DNA of 64,000 nt from JAEUMD01 sp964559355 (GCA_964559355.1 CAZLHQ010000003.1:1-64000), one strand, 5' to 3'. Shown: positions 45,223-54,164, counted from the stretch's first letter. Translations and numbers: made by a program. The notes: generated by a model from the sequence alone, not told the origin.

Positions 45223-45759
45223 ATGCTGACAACGCTTCCCGCAACCATCGCCGTGTGCCCGCTGCGCCGTCTCGACGAGACGATCGCGGCGACCGGCGCT
45301 CGCCACGTCATCAGCGTCGTCAATTCCCATCTGATGCCACCGACACCCTACTTGATCGAGCCGGCGCGCCATTTGCGATTACCGATCAGCGAGGCGCGGA
45401 TTGAGCGCGGCATACCCAACCCAATGCAACCCATGATCGAAGACCTGATCGCATTTGCACGCGCGTGGGAGCGGGAGGCGCCACTGCTGATACATTGCTT
45501 TTCTGGCCTCAACCGTTCGCCGGCTGCGGCCTATATTGCATTAGCAGCGCTGAATCCGGCGGCACCCGAGACCTTGCTGGCGCACCGTTTGCGCGCTGCC
45601 AGCGAAATGGCGGCCCCTAACGGAACCATGGTCGGCGTGGGCGATATGGTCTTGGGCCGCGGCGGAAAACTTGCCTCCGCGATCGATCTTATCGGCCCTG
45701 GCGTGCCCGCGGCGGAATGCGTGCCATTCTCCATAGTCGCCGATTTCACCGAGACATAA
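45223..45759 (+). CDS. tyrosine-phosphatase-like protein
   Basis: A 178-residue protein with the cysteine-phosphatase signature 'HCFSGLNRSPAAAYIAL' (C-x5-R) at about residues 90-106 and an upstream loop 'VVNSHLMPPTPYLI' where the general acid would lie. It resembles small dual-specificity-type phosphatases, but the acid residue is not certain. It is the last gene of the ygfZ-tag-HD set, 70 bp after the HD gene. The target is unknown. Confidence 0.8.
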   Translation: MLTTLPATIAVCPLRRLDETIAATGARHVISVVNSHLMPPTPYLIEPARHLRLPISEARIERGIPNPMQPMIEDLIAFARAWEREAPLLIHCFSGLNRSPAAAYIALAALNPAAPETLLAHRLRAASEMAAPNGTMVGVGDMVLGRGGKLASAIDLIGPGVPAAECVPFSIVADFTET

Positions 45760-45920
45760 GGCGTGCCTGCAACCGCCCGAAACGGCCCTGTTGGCCACGT
45801 CTTGCCGGCTGCCGTCCGGATTTATCTTTTTCAGAGAAATTGAGATGTTCCGAAAAACGCCACGATCGAGCCTTACTCAAACGAACGGGGAGGCGTGATT
45901 CGAACGTTCGGGGGATATGA

Positions 45921-46958
45921 TTGAAGCACGCTCTAGATATCACAAAGGCAGCGGCCGTGCGCCGTGAGCCGGTCACGCGGAAAGACGCGCCGATGGTTGA
46001 GATTGGTCTCAACGCGGCAATCGTTTCCGTACACAACGACGAGCCGGTCGTTCTCGTAGTTCGCGAGACCGCCGACTCCATTGGTGCGTCTGACAGCCTG
46101 CCGTCGGGTCCGTTCTCTCCGCGTATGCACCGCACGCTCGAAATCGGCTTGCGGTCATGGGTGAGCGAGCAGACAGGCCTCGAGTTCGGCTACGTCGAAC
46201 AGCTCTACACGTTCGGCGACCGTGGCCGGCACGCGGCGGCGGAGGATCGCGACCCTCACGTCGTCTCGATCGGCTATCTCGCCTTGACCCATACCAACGA
46301 TTCCGAGGAGCTGCAGCGCGGCGCGTGGCGCAGTTGGTATCACTATTTCCCCTGGGAAGATTGGCGTCGCGGCCGGCCCGAAATTCTCGACGCCGAAGTG
46401 CTGCCGCGTCTCAAGGCCTGGGCAGAAATGCCGCCGATGCGCTCCTCACCGAGCCGGCCAATCGAACGCACCGATCGCCTTCGCATGTGCTTTGGAGTGG
46501 AAGGCGGCACATGGGACGAAGAGAAGGTGCTCGATCGCTATGAACTGCTCTACGAGGCAGGCTTGGTAGACGAAGCGCGCCGAGACCGACCCGAATTCTC
46601 CATTGCCAACTCTGATGGCGCCCAGCTTGGCATGCCGATGACCTATGATCATCGTCGCATCCTGGCGACAGCCATCAGCCGCGTGCGTGCGAAAATCAAG
46701 TACCGGCCGGTTGTTTTCGAGCTGATGCCGCCGGAATTTACGCTCTACGAATTGCAGAAAACGGTCGAAGCCATTCTTGGACCGCATTTGCACAAACAGA
46801 ATTTCCGACGCCTTGTCGAAAGCGCCGGACTTGTCGAGCCGACAGGCCTCGTCAAAACACGTACCGGCGGCCGGCCGGCGAAGTTGTTCCGCTTCCGCCG
46901 TGAGGTTGTGCTGGAGCGGCCGGCGCCAGGAGTTCGCGTCAAACCAAGTCGCGCGTAA
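45921..46958 (+). CDS. nadQ: NAD biosynthesis regulator (NadQ/NrtR-type, Nudix plus winged helix)
   Basis: A 345-residue protein with an N-terminal Nudix-like domain (about residues 25-170: 'VVLVVRETADSIGASDSLPSGP', 'LTHTNDSEELQRGAW') lacking a full Nudix catalytic box, and a C-terminal winged-helix part (about 240-330: 'LYELQKTVEAILGPHLHKQNFRRLVESAGLVEPTG', shown as key region, with 'GGRPAKLFRFR'). This layout is that of NrtR and of the COG4111/NadQ repressors that control nadABC in alphaproteobacteria. The placement directly before nadA supports it. The start is TTG 45921 with GGGGGA upstream; ATG 45993 is the next choice. Confidence 0.85.
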   Translation: MKHALDITKAAAVRREPVTRKDAPMVEIGLNAAIVSVHNDEPVVLVVRETADSIGASDSLPSGPFSPRMHRTLEIGLRSWVSEQTGLEFGYVEQLYTFGDRGRHAAAEDRDPHVVSIGYLALTHTNDSEELQRGAWRSWYHYFPWEDWRRGRPEILDAEVLPRLKAWAEMPPMRSSPSRPIERTDRLRMCFGVEGGTWDEEKVLDRYELLYEAGLVDEARRDRPEFSIANSDGAQLGMPMTYDHRRILATAISRVRAKIKYRPVVFELMPPEFTLYELQKTVEAILGPHLHKQNFRRLVESAGLVEPTGLVKTRTGGRPAKLFRFRREVVLERPAPGVRVKPSRA

Positions 46959-47322
46959 TTGTTCGTCATAGCAGCAAGCGGTGCCTTGTGGAGATGCACT
47001 GCTTGCCAACATCCGCGCACGATCCGGATCGTCCGGACAGCAGTCACTTGCGGCTGCTGCCGCGAGATCGATTGCGCGCGAGCACGAGTGAATCTGCGCG
47101 TTCCAGCGGATGGGAAGCGCCGATCGAGAGTTATGCCGCTCTTGCAAGCCGCTCTTACAAAGTGAAACCGCTCCGACAGTGTCGCGCGGTTCGCAATCGT
47201 CGGAGTGGAAACACGAACAGCAGCGGTGTCGGGGCAACCTCGATACAGGTTGCAAAAACTTCATCAACTTGACAAAGGCACTGGAAATCCGCGTCCGCGT
47301 CCCCTATCTTAATTCAGCAACA

Positions 47323-47339
47323 ATGCTCGATTAGAGCAT
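47323..47339. promoter_or_regulatory. inverted-repeat operator 1 upstream of nadA
   Basis: ATGCTC (47323-47328), a 5-base spacer, then GAGCAT (47334-47339): an exact 6-bp palindrome. The same half-sites recur at operator 2. Binding by the upstream NadQ-type regulator is an inference. Confidence 0.75.
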
Positions 47340-47382
47340 AAAGAGTTGGTTGCCGGCGTTGCCGGTTATTCGCAGGCAATAG

Positions 47383-47403
47383 AAATGCTCGAAATGAGCA
47401 TTT
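47383..47403. promoter_or_regulatory. inverted-repeat operator 2 upstream of nadA
   Basis: AAATGCTC (47383-47390), spacer GAAAT, GAGCATTT (47396-47403): an exact 8-bp palindrome with the same ATGCTC-N5-GAGCAT core as operator 1. The centres are 62 bp apart. It lies 26 bp before the nadA start, so bound repressor could block transcription or elongation. Confidence 0.8.
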
Positions 47404-47428
47404 TCGACCAAGATGGAAAGGGACTTAA

Positions 47429-48505
47429 ATGGCCATCATTGGAAACACCCCGTCCAACACTTGCGCCGTGGCGCCCGCCGCCGTTGCCTCAGCACCGCGT
47501 CCCGAGCGGAATTTGCCCGCCTTCACGCCTGCCCTCGCCCGCGAGATGGAGCCGCTTTACGATCGCGTGAAGCACGTCGTCACGCCGATGGAGTGGCCGC
47601 ACTATGCGCCGCTCATCAAGGCTATCAACGAGCTCAAGAAGGAGCGTAACGCCGTCATCCTGGCGCACAACTACATGACGCCGGAGATCTTCCATTGCGT
47701 GGGAGACTTCCGCGGCGACAGCCTGCAGCTCGCCAAAGAGGCGGCCAAGACGAAGGCGGACGTCATCGTCCAGGCCGGCGTGCACTTCATGGCCGAGACC
47801 TCCAAGCTGCTTTCGCCTGACAAGACGGTGCTCATCCCGGATTTGAAGGCCGGCTGCTCGCTTGCCGAATCGATCACGGCCGAGGACGTGCGGCTGCTGC
47901 GCGAAGCCTACCCGGGCGTGCCGATCGTCACCTACGTCAACACGTCGGCCGCGGTGAAGGCGGAATGCGACATCACCTGCACGTCGGCCAACGCCGTGAA
48001 GGTGGTGGAAAGCCTGAATGCGCCGCGCGTTCTGCTGATCCCCGATGAGTTCCTTGCCAAGTACGTGCAGACCAAGACCAAGGTCGAGATCATCGCCTGG
48101 AAGGGCCATTGCGAGGTGCATGAGCGCTTCACCGCCGAGGAGTTGGAGGCGTTTCGCGCCGCCGACCCGGCAACGAAGATCATCGCCCATCCCGAGTGCC
48201 CGCCCGACGTCATCAAGACGGCCGACTTCACCGGCTCGACCGCGGCGATGATCGACTGGGTGAAAACGAAGCGGCCGAAGAAGGTCGTGCTCGTCACCGA
48301 GTGCTCGATGTCGTCCAACGTCGCCGCCGAAGCGCCCGACGTCGAATTCGTGCGCCCGTGCAATCTGTGCCCGCACATGAAGCGCATCAGCCTGGAGAAG
48401 ATCTACGAAAGCCTGCGTGACATGAAGCACGAGGTGACGGTCGATCCCGAGGTTGCCGCCAAAGCGCGCCGCGCGGTCGAGCGCATGGTGAACCTGACCA
48501 ACTGA
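47429..48505 (+). CDS. nadA: quinolinate synthase NadA
   Basis: A 358-residue [4Fe-4S] enzyme that condenses iminoaspartate with dihydroxyacetone phosphate to give quinolinate. The three cluster cysteines are in 'KAGCSLAES', 'AHPECPPDV' and 'RPCNLCPHM'; 'ILAHNYMTPEIF' and 'QAGVHFMAETSKLL' are substrate-site segments. The first 40 residues are an Ala/Pro-rich extension. GAAAGGGA precedes the ATG. It is the first gene of the nadA-nadB-nadC operon and the one directly under the two operators. Confidence 0.96.
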   Translation: MAIIGNTPSNTCAVAPAAVASAPRPERNLPAFTPALAREMEPLYDRVKHVVTPMEWPHYAPLIKAINELKKERNAVILAHNYMTPEIFHCVGDFRGDSLQLAKEAAKTKADVIVQAGVHFMAETSKLLSPDKTVLIPDLKAGCSLAESITAEDVRLLREAYPGVPIVTYVNTSAAVKAECDITCTSANAVKVVESLNAPRVLLIPDEFLAKYVQTKTKVEIIAWKGHCEVHERFTAEELEAFRAADPATKIIAHPECPPDVIKTADFTGSTAAMIDWVKTKRPKKVVLVTECSMSSNVAAEAPDVEFVRPCNLCPHMKRISLEKIYESLRDMKHEVTVDPEVAAKARRAVERMVNLTN

Positions 48506-48513
48506 ACGTCACG

Positions 48514-48542
48514 CCTCCCGTCCCCGCACCGGGGACGGGAGG
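48514..48542 (+). terminator. 12-bp perfect hairpin between nadA and nadB
   Basis: CCTCCCGTCCCC (48514-48525) pairs exactly with GGGGACGGGAGG (48531-48542) around a 5-base loop. There is no T-run, so it more likely stabilises the nadA transcript or tempers read-through than fully stops it. Confidence 0.6.
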
Positions 48543-48579
48543 ACGATCCTCGCTCTAGCCCGCAGCACGGGAGCCGAAC

Positions 48580-50268
48580 ATGTCTAAAGCAAGCGAGCAT
48601 GGCGCAACGGTTTCGTTTCGTCCCGCAGTTGCCAACGGCGACCCCGGCGACATCGTCATCATCGGCGCGGGCCTCGCGGGACTGTTCACCGCGTTGCGGC
48701 TGACACCGCACCCGGTGACGGTGGTGGCTGCCGCCCCGCTCGGCGAGGGCGCGTCCAGCGTATGGGCGCAAGGTGGCGTGGCCGCTGCTGTCGGCGAAGG
48801 CGACGACGCGGCCGCACATGCCGCCGACACGATCGCGGCTGGCGCCGGCATCGTCGACGAAGCGGTTGCGCGAATGGTGGCCGAGGAGGCGCCCGAGCGC
48901 ATCGCCGATTTGCTGCGCTATGGCGTACCGTTCGACCGCGACCGGGAGGGCCATTTCGTGTTGTCGCGCGAGGCCGCCCATTCGCGTCATCGCATCGTTC
49001 GCGTCGCTGGCGACCGCGCCGGCTGGGCGATCATGCAGGCGCTCATCGCACAAGTCCGTCGCACGCCATCAATTCGCGTTCTCGAGGGCTACGAGGCCGA
49101 AGACCTGCTGACCAGGAACGGCCGTGTCACAGGTGTGCGCCTCATCCGCGGGCCCGATCGCGGGCGCGGCGCCTATGAGCTGCTGCCGGCGCGTGCGGTG
49201 GTGCTGGCGACGGGCGGCATCGGCGCAATCTATCGCGTTACGACCAACCCGAGCTATGCCCGCGGCGAAGCGCTGGCCTTCGCGGCGCGCGCTGGCGCGG
49301 TGATTGCGGACGCAGAGTTCGTGCAGTTCCACCCGACCGCGCTCGACGTCGGCATCGAGCCGGCCCCGCTGGCGTCCGAGGCCTTGCGCGGGGAGGGCGC
49401 AATCCTGATCAACTCGCAGGGCCACCGCTTCATGCCGGATTACGCGCCCGAAGCCGAGCTGGCGCCGCGCGATGTGGTGGCGCGCGCCGTGTTCGCTGAG
49501 ATCGAGGCCGGCCGTCGCGTCTATCTCGATTGCCGCAAGGCGATCGGCGAGCGCTTCCCCGAGCTGTTCCCGACCGTTTACGCACATTGCCGTGCGTCAG
49601 GCATCGATCCTGTCACCGAGCCGATCCCGGTGGCACCGGCCGAGCACTATCACATGGGCGGCATCGCCACCGACGAGCGCGCCCGCACCAACATCTCGGG
49701 ACTGTGGGCGGTTGGCGAAGTCGCATCGACCGGCCTGCACGGCGCCAACCGGCTCGCCTCCAACTCGTTGTTGGAAGCGGTCGTCTGCGCTGCGCGGGCT
49801 GCGGCCGACATATCGGCAATCGTCGGCGACGGCAGCGGCCTCGTGCAGGCCGAGCTGCATCCCGTTGCCGGCGGCGTGCCGAGCGATGCGGAGACGCGCC
49901 AATCGGCCATCGCGCTCTTACGCAACATCATGAGCGACGATGTGGGTGTGGTGCGCAACCGACGCGGACTGACGCGCGCGCTGCTGCGTCTGCGCGAATT
50001 GGCGGAATTGGCCGAGGCTGGCGACCTGCAGCTTGCCAACATGGTCCTTGCGGCTCGCATCGTGACAGCCAGCGCCCTGATACGCTGTGAAAGTCGTGGC
50101 GGACATTACCGTCGCGATTATCCCGACGCTGATCCAGATCTGGCGCATCGTAGCTTCATCACGCTTGACGAACTCGAGCAAATAGAGGCGCGCGTTGCCG
50201 CCACGGCCGTCGCGCACGCATGCGAATCCTGGCTCGCATGCGATGCCGAGCAAGCCTTCGCATCATGA
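48580..50268 (+). CDS. nadB: L-aspartate oxidase NadB
   Basis: A 562-residue FAD enzyme that oxidises aspartate to iminoaspartate, the substrate of NadA. Marks: 'IIGAGLAGLFTALRL' (FAD loop), 'SSVWAQGGVAAAVG', 'EAAHSRHRIVR' (active-site His/Arg), 'ADAEFVQFHPTAL' and 'LHGANRLASNSLLEAVV'. The length is within the family range. Its last 4 bp overlap the nadC start. Confidence 0.96.
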   Translation: MSKASEHGATVSFRPAVANGDPGDIVIIGAGLAGLFTALRLTPHPVTVVAAAPLGEGASSVWAQGGVAAAVGEGDDAAAHAADTIAAGAGIVDEAVARMVAEEAPERIADLLRYGVPFDRDREGHFVLSREAAHSRHRIVRVAGDRAGWAIMQALIAQVRRTPSIRVLEGYEAEDLLTRNGRVTGVRLIRGPDRGRGAYELLPARAVVLATGGIGAIYRVTTNPSYARGEALAFAARAGAVIADAEFVQFHPTALDVGIEPAPLASEALRGEGAILINSQGHRFMPDYAPEAELAPRDVVARAVFAEIEAGRRVYLDCRKAIGERFPELFPTVYAHCRASGIDPVTEPIPVAPAEHYHMGGIATDERARTNISGLWAVGEVASTGLHGANRLASNSLLEAVVCAARAAADISAIVGDGSGLVQAELHPVAGGVPSDAETRQSAIALLRNIMSDDVGVVRNRRGLTRALLRLRELAELAEAGDLQLANMVLAARIVTASALIRCESRGGHYRRDYPDADPDLAHRSFITLDELEQIEARVAATAVAHACESWLACDAEQAFAS

Positions 50269-51128
50269 GCAAAGAGCGCATGGTGCCGCCGCTGCCGATT
50301 CCTCTGGTGGAGCGCGCGGTGAGCGAGGCTCTGGCCGAGGATCTGGGGCTCGTCGGCGACGTTACGACCAACGCGACGATACCGGCGAGGACGACCGCGC
50401 GCGCCGTGATTGCCGCGCGGCGAGCTGGGGTCGTGTGCGGCAATGCACTTGCCGAGCAGGCTTTTCACGCCCTCGATCCCAGCACCGTCTACAAGGTTTT
50501 GAAGCCGGATGGAGCATCGGCCGGCCCCGGTGACGCAATTGCCGAAATCTCCGGCCCGGCGCGCGCCATTCTTACCGGTGAGCGCGTCGCACTGAATTTC
50601 ATGGGGCGGATGTCGGGCATCGCCACGCTCACGCAGCGTTATGTGGCGGCTGTAGCAGGCACCAAGGCGAGCATCGTCGACACGCGCAAGACGACTCCGG
50701 GCCTGCGTGCCTTCGAGAAGTACGCCGTGCGCTGCGGCGGCGGCCATAATCATCGCATCGGCCTGTTCGACGCGGTGCTCATCAAGGACAACCACATCGC
50801 CGCGGCCGGCGGCATCGCTGCCGCTGTCGAGGCTGCTCGCGGGGCCTGCGGCCACATGGTGAAGATCGAGGTGGAAGTCGACACGCTGGCACAGCTCGAG
50901 TCGGTTATGGCCTATGAGGTCGATGCCGTTCTGCTCGACAATATGACGCCGCAGATGCTGCAGCAGGCGGTTGCGATCGTGGCCGGGCGCGCCTTGACGG
51001 AGGCATCCGGTGGCGTAACCTTGGAAACAGTGGCGACGATTGCGCGCTCCGGCGTCGATCTCATATCCGTCGGCGCCCTGACGCATTCCGCGCCCGTGCT
51101 CGATCTGGGCCTTGATTTCATTGGCTGA
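50265..51128 (+). CDS. nadC: nicotinate-nucleotide pyrophosphorylase NadC
   Basis: A 287-residue quinolinate phosphoribosyltransferase, which makes nicotinate mononucleotide from quinolinate and PRPP. 'DTRKTTPGLRAFEKYAVRCG' and 'GGHNHRIGLFDAVLIKDNH' form the active-site block; 'ISVGALTHSAPVLDLGLDF' is the typical C-terminus. The ATG at 50265 overlaps the nadB stop (ATGA), giving translational coupling; the frame extends to 50220 inside nadB. Last gene of the de novo NAD operon. Confidence 0.96.
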   Translation: MSKERMVPPLPIPLVERAVSEALAEDLGLVGDVTTNATIPARTTARAVIAARRAGVVCGNALAEQAFHALDPSTVYKVLKPDGASAGPGDAIAEISGPARAILTGERVALNFMGRMSGIATLTQRYVAAVAGTKASIVDTRKTTPGLRAFEKYAVRCGGGHNHRIGLFDAVLIKDNHIAAAGGIAAAVEAARGACGHMVKIEVEVDTLAQLESVMAYEVDAVLLDNMTPQMLQQAVAIVAGRALTEASGGVTLETVATIARSGVDLISVGALTHSAPVLDLGLDFIG

Positions 51129-51268
51129 AGCGGCCCCGAAGGCTGAATAACCTCTTTCCGCCACAGTCTTACAAAGACTTGCGGCAATTAGCTCTGGCTC
51201 GAAGCCCTGTTGGCGTGCCATTCCATCGGCATCGGCCACCAGCCATCGAAGGTGCAGGAGAACCGCCC

Positions 51269-51490
51269 ATGTCCGCCTTATCCGGCATTGTTCTGGTTTG
51301 CATCATCATGATCGCAGGCGGCGCGAGCGGTGCGTTTCTCGCTGGCGCCAAGAACCGCGACATCTCATTCTGGACGGCATGGGGCTTCATTTTCCCGCCG
51401 TCTGTCCTGATTCTGGTGATGCTCAGCCGTAACAAAGGTCCGCGGCCGCGGCGACCTTCGCTCGACGAGGAAGATCGCATGCATCTGTGA
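51269..51490 (+). CDS. small membrane protein, hypothetical
   Basis: A 73-residue protein with two hydrophobic segments, 'SGIVLVCIIMIAGGASGAFLAGA' region and 'WTAWGFIFPPSVLILVML', and a basic, charged tail 'RRPSLDEEDRMHL'. AGGAG lies 9 bases before ATG 51269, so it is likely translated. Family unknown. It lies between nadC and the convergent truA gene. Confidence 0.65.
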   Translation: MSALSGIVLVCIIMIAGGASGAFLAGAKNRDISFWTAWGFIFPPSVLILVMLSRNKGPRPRRPSLDEEDRMHL

Positions 51491-51517
51491 CCTGCGAGCC
51501 TGCGATTCATCGGTGAC

Positions 51518-52270
51518 TCACGGCCGCCCCTCACCGTAATCGACGCCGACGAGATACAAGCCCGACGCTGGCGCGACGACGCCGCAAGCGCTGCGGTCGC
51601 ATGCTGCGAGCGCCCTGCGCACGTCGTCGGGCGTCCACTTGCCATCGCCCACATACTTCAAGGTGCCGACCATCGATCGCACCTGATGATGCAGGAACGA
51701 GCGAGCCGATGCCCGCACATGGATTTCCTCGCCCTCGCGCGTGACGTCGAGCCGGTCGAGCGTGCGCAGCGGGGAATTGGCCTGGCACTGGGCGGCCCTG
51801 AATGTCGTGAAGTCGTGACGGCCGACGAGCATCGCCGCAGCCCGCGCCATCTGCGTGTGGTCGAGCGGCACGCTGACCCACCAGACCCGGTTGCGATCGA
51901 GCGCAGGCGGTGGGCGTCGATTGAGAATGCGATAGAGATAGTGGCGGCGGGTGGCGGAAAAGCGCGCGTCGAAATCGCTGGCAACCTCGGCGCAGTCTCG
52001 CACCACGGCTGGCGCAGGTCGTAGATGGAAATTCACCGCCTCGCGGATGCGGAAGGGCTCGCGTGGTCTGGCAAGATCGAAATGGGCAACCTGTCCCAGC
52101 GCATGCACTCCAGCATCGGTGCGCCCCGCCGCACGCAACGTTACGCGCTCACCAGAGAACGCAAAGATTGCGTCCTCCAGCGCACTTTGCACGGATTGGC
52201 CTGAGGGCTGTGACTGCCAGCCGACGAACGGCGTGCCGTCGTATTCGATGGAGATTTTGTAGCGCGGCAT
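51518..52270 (-). CDS. truA: tRNA pseudouridine synthase A
   Basis: A 250-residue enzyme that makes pseudouridine at positions 38-40 of tRNA anticodon stems. The catalytic Asp is in 'AAGRTDAGVHALGQVAHF'; other family blocks are 'YDGTPFVGWQSQP', 'FSATRRHYLYRI' and 'SFLHHQVRSMVGTL'. It is in the def-fmt-truA order common in alphaproteobacteria, but an extra gene and a repeat separate it from fmt here. Confidence 0.95.
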   Translation of the reverse strand: MPRYKISIEYDGTPFVGWQSQPSGQSVQSALEDAIFAFSGERVTLRAAGRTDAGVHALGQVAHFDLARPREPFRIREAVNFHLRPAPAVVRDCAEVASDFDARFSATRRHYLYRILNRRPPPALDRNRVWWVSVPLDHTQMARAAAMLVGRHDFTTFRAAQCQANSPLRTLDRLDVTREGEEIHVRASARSFLHHQVRSMVGTLKYVGDGKWTPDDVRRALAACDRSACGVVAPASGLYLVGVDYGEGRP

Positions 52271-52580
52271 CGGCGGGAACCAGCGGCAATAGCGTGTCGG
52301 AACCCAGCGCCCCTTTTTGCACGTATGTCAATACGCCGGGTTTGCGTCGTCGCCTGACGAGAACGTTTGGTGTCGTTGCAGGCGCCGGCTGGCGCTTCGC
52401 CAAATCGAGAGTGCAGGGCCGAACACGAAACAGCGCGCAACACGATGATGCGGCCCCCGCGACGGGAAAGTTTTCGCTCTCCCATCGCGCTGACGCGAAG
52501 GCCGGGGCCTCATTCAAAAATGTTGAGCAAGCCACCAGCGTTCAACGCGATTCCGGCAAAGTTGAACCTGCTCCGGCGCT
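52271..52580. other. gene-free stretch with family-2 repeat
   Basis: About 310 bp between truA and the small Gly/His-rich gene, both on the minus strand. It contains the family-2 palindromic element (52521-52574) and short frames with no protein character. truA would need its own promoter here if the element stops transcription. Confidence 0.5.
52521..52574 (-). repeat. palindromic element, family 2
   Basis: GTTCAAC (52540-52546) and GTTGAAC (52561-52567) are inverted repeats around GCGATTCCGGCAAA. On the minus strand the element reads GAGCAGGTTCAACTTTG then CCGGAAT, matching 38065-38118 on the same strand. It ends 7 bp from the stop codon of the Gly/His-rich gene. Confidence 0.75.
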
Positions 52581-52997
52581 TCAGTGCCGTCCTTTGCCGC
52601 CGCCACCGTGGCCACCCGGCTTATGGCCATAGCCGCGGCCGCCTGGACGGTGGTGCTTGCCATCATGGCCGCGACCGTCATCACCGTTATAAAGACCACC
52701 GCCGTAGTAGCCGTGGCCGCCGCTCTGGTCCGAGTTTTCGTTGTAGTTGTAATTGTAGTTGCGCGTGTTTTCGTAGGTCTCGCTGAAGCTCAAGCTGAGC
52801 GGCGTCTTGCCCTGCGGATTGATGATGACGCGATCGGTCGGCGGCAGCGGCCGAAACACGCGCACGCCTTCCTCGATCGTGACGACGGCGCCGTAGAACG
52901 GCCGGGTCTCGATCCGCGTGGTGCCGGCTTCAGCGGTCGAAAATGCAGCCGTTGCAGCAACCGCCGCGACAACGGTCATAGCCTTGAAGGTACGCAT
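52581..52997 (-). CDS. exported Gly/His/Asn-rich protein
   Basis: A 138-residue protein with a signal peptide ('MTVVAAVAATAAFSTAEAG', residues about 7-25), a short middle domain ('VTIEEGVRVFRPLPPTDRVII'), and a low-complexity tail made of Tyr-Asn repeats and then Gly/His ('HGGGGKGRH'). The His-rich tail may bind metal (inference). GGAGG precedes ATG 52997. Its composition is unlike its neighbours truA and fmt, and it interrupts their usual adjacency. Confidence 0.7.
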   Translation of the reverse strand: MRTFKAMTVVAAVAATAAFSTAEAGTTRIETRPFYGAVVTIEEGVRVFRPLPPTDRVIINPQGKTPLSLSFSETYENTRNYNYNYNENSDQSGGHGYYGGGLYNGDDGRGHDGKHHRPGGRGYGHKPGGHGGGGKGRH

Positions 52998-53111
52998 GAC
53001 TTGAGCCTCCTCGAACCGGGCACGGCACCCCCGCGCCCACATTGTTCAAGACACACTCTAGCGCTCCTGGCGATGCACACTTAAGACTTTGTAAACCATG
53101 ATTAATGCCGT

Positions 53112-54059
53112 TCAGTGAGCCAACGGCCCGCCGACCATTGACCCGCGCGGAACCGGAAAGCCTCGCAGGAATTCGGCGGCCGATACCGCCTTACGTCCCG
53201 CCCGCTGCAGACCGACGAGGCGGATGGCGCCACGGCCGCAGGCGATCGTCAGTCCATCGTCGAGCGCCTCACCGGGCCGGCCCTGGCCGGTCGCGGGCTC
53301 GGCGACAAACACTTTTATGCGCTCGGCTGCTCCGCCAAGCGCGGTCTCGAGCCAAGCGCCGGGAGCGGGTGACAAGCCGCGAATCTGGTTGAGCACCTCG
53401 GTCGCATCACGCGCAAAATCGATCTGCCCTTCGGCCTTGTCGATCTTGCGGGCGTAGGTCACGCCGTCGTCGCTCTGGGGGGTGGCGGTGATGGTGCCTG
53501 CCTCCAGAAGCGCCAGCGTTTCAACCATCAGCCGAGCGCCCATCTGCATCAGCCTGTCGTGCAGCTCACCGGTCGTTTCGGTCGCGCCAATCGGCGTGCG
53601 GGCGGTCAGCAGAACGGGGCCAGTATCGAGCCCTTCCTCCATCTGCATCGACATGACACCGGTCTCGGTATCGCCCGACATGATGGCGCGCTGGATCGGC
53701 GCGGCCCCGCGCCAGCGCGGCAGCAGGGAGGCGTGCAGATTGATGCAGCCGAGCCGCGGCGCCACCAGCACCGGCTTTGGCAACAGCAAGCCATAGGCAA
53801 CGATGACGGCGACATCGGCGCCAAGCGCTGCAAACCGCGCCTGCTCTTCCGCCGACTTGAGGCTGACGGGGGTTCGCACCTCTAAGCCGCGGGCAACGGC
53901 AAAGTTGTGCACGGGCGATGGCGTCTCGGCCAGACCACGTCGCCCTGCCGGACGCGGCGGCTGCGTGTAAACGGCGCGCACGCAATGGCCTGCCTCGAGG
54001 ATCGCCGCCAAGGTCGCAACCGAGAACTGCGGCGTTCCCATGAATACGATATTGAGCAT
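53112..54059 (-). CDS. fmt: methionyl-tRNA formyltransferase
   Basis: A 315-residue enzyme that formylates initiator Met-tRNA. Motifs: 'FMGTPQFSVATL' at the N-terminus, 'INLHASLLPRWRGAAPIQRA' with the catalytic His, 'EGLDTGPVL' with the Asp, and the C-terminal tRNA-binding domain with 'RKIDKAEGQIDF' and 'IRGLSPAPGAW'. ATG 54059 gives the family start 'MLNIVFMGT'. It lies about 100 bp downstream of def on the same strand; the two act in initiation and removal of the formyl group. Confidence 0.96.
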   Translation of the reverse strand: MLNIVFMGTPQFSVATLAAILEAGHCVRAVYTQPPRPAGRRGLAETPSPVHNFAVARGLEVRTPVSLKSAEEQARFAALGADVAVIVAYGLLLPKPVLVAPRLGCINLHASLLPRWRGAAPIQRAIMSGDTETGVMSMQMEEGLDTGPVLLTARTPIGATETTGELHDRLMQMGARLMVETLALLEAGTITATPQSDDGVTYARKIDKAEGQIDFARDATEVLNQIRGLSPAPGAWLETALGGAAERIKVFVAEPATGQGRPGEALDDGLTIACGRGAIRLVGLQRAGRKAVSAAEFLRGFPVPRGSMVGGPLAH

Positions 54060-54164
54060 CGCCACATTGCCCCCGAACCTTCGACGCTGCACCGGCGCGC
54101 GCTCATGTACGAGCGATCACGAATGGCCGGCACGCATGAACCAGCGATTTCGTGATTGCGGGTA

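Larger units (their letters stand above)
46959..47428. other. 470-bp regulatory gap before nadA
   Basis: No gene. Its last 110 bp hold two inverted repeats of the same sequence (47323-47339 and 47383-47403), described separately. A possible -10 TATCTT is at 47305-47310, with a weak -35 TGGAAA 17 bases before it (47282-47287). The first repeat would then overlap the transcription start region. Confidence 0.6.

Noticed and set aside
45890..45915. Sequence resembling a tRNA T-arm on the minus strand (TTCGAATC)
   Set aside because: No matching acceptor stem, anticodon arm or CCA context could be folded around it.
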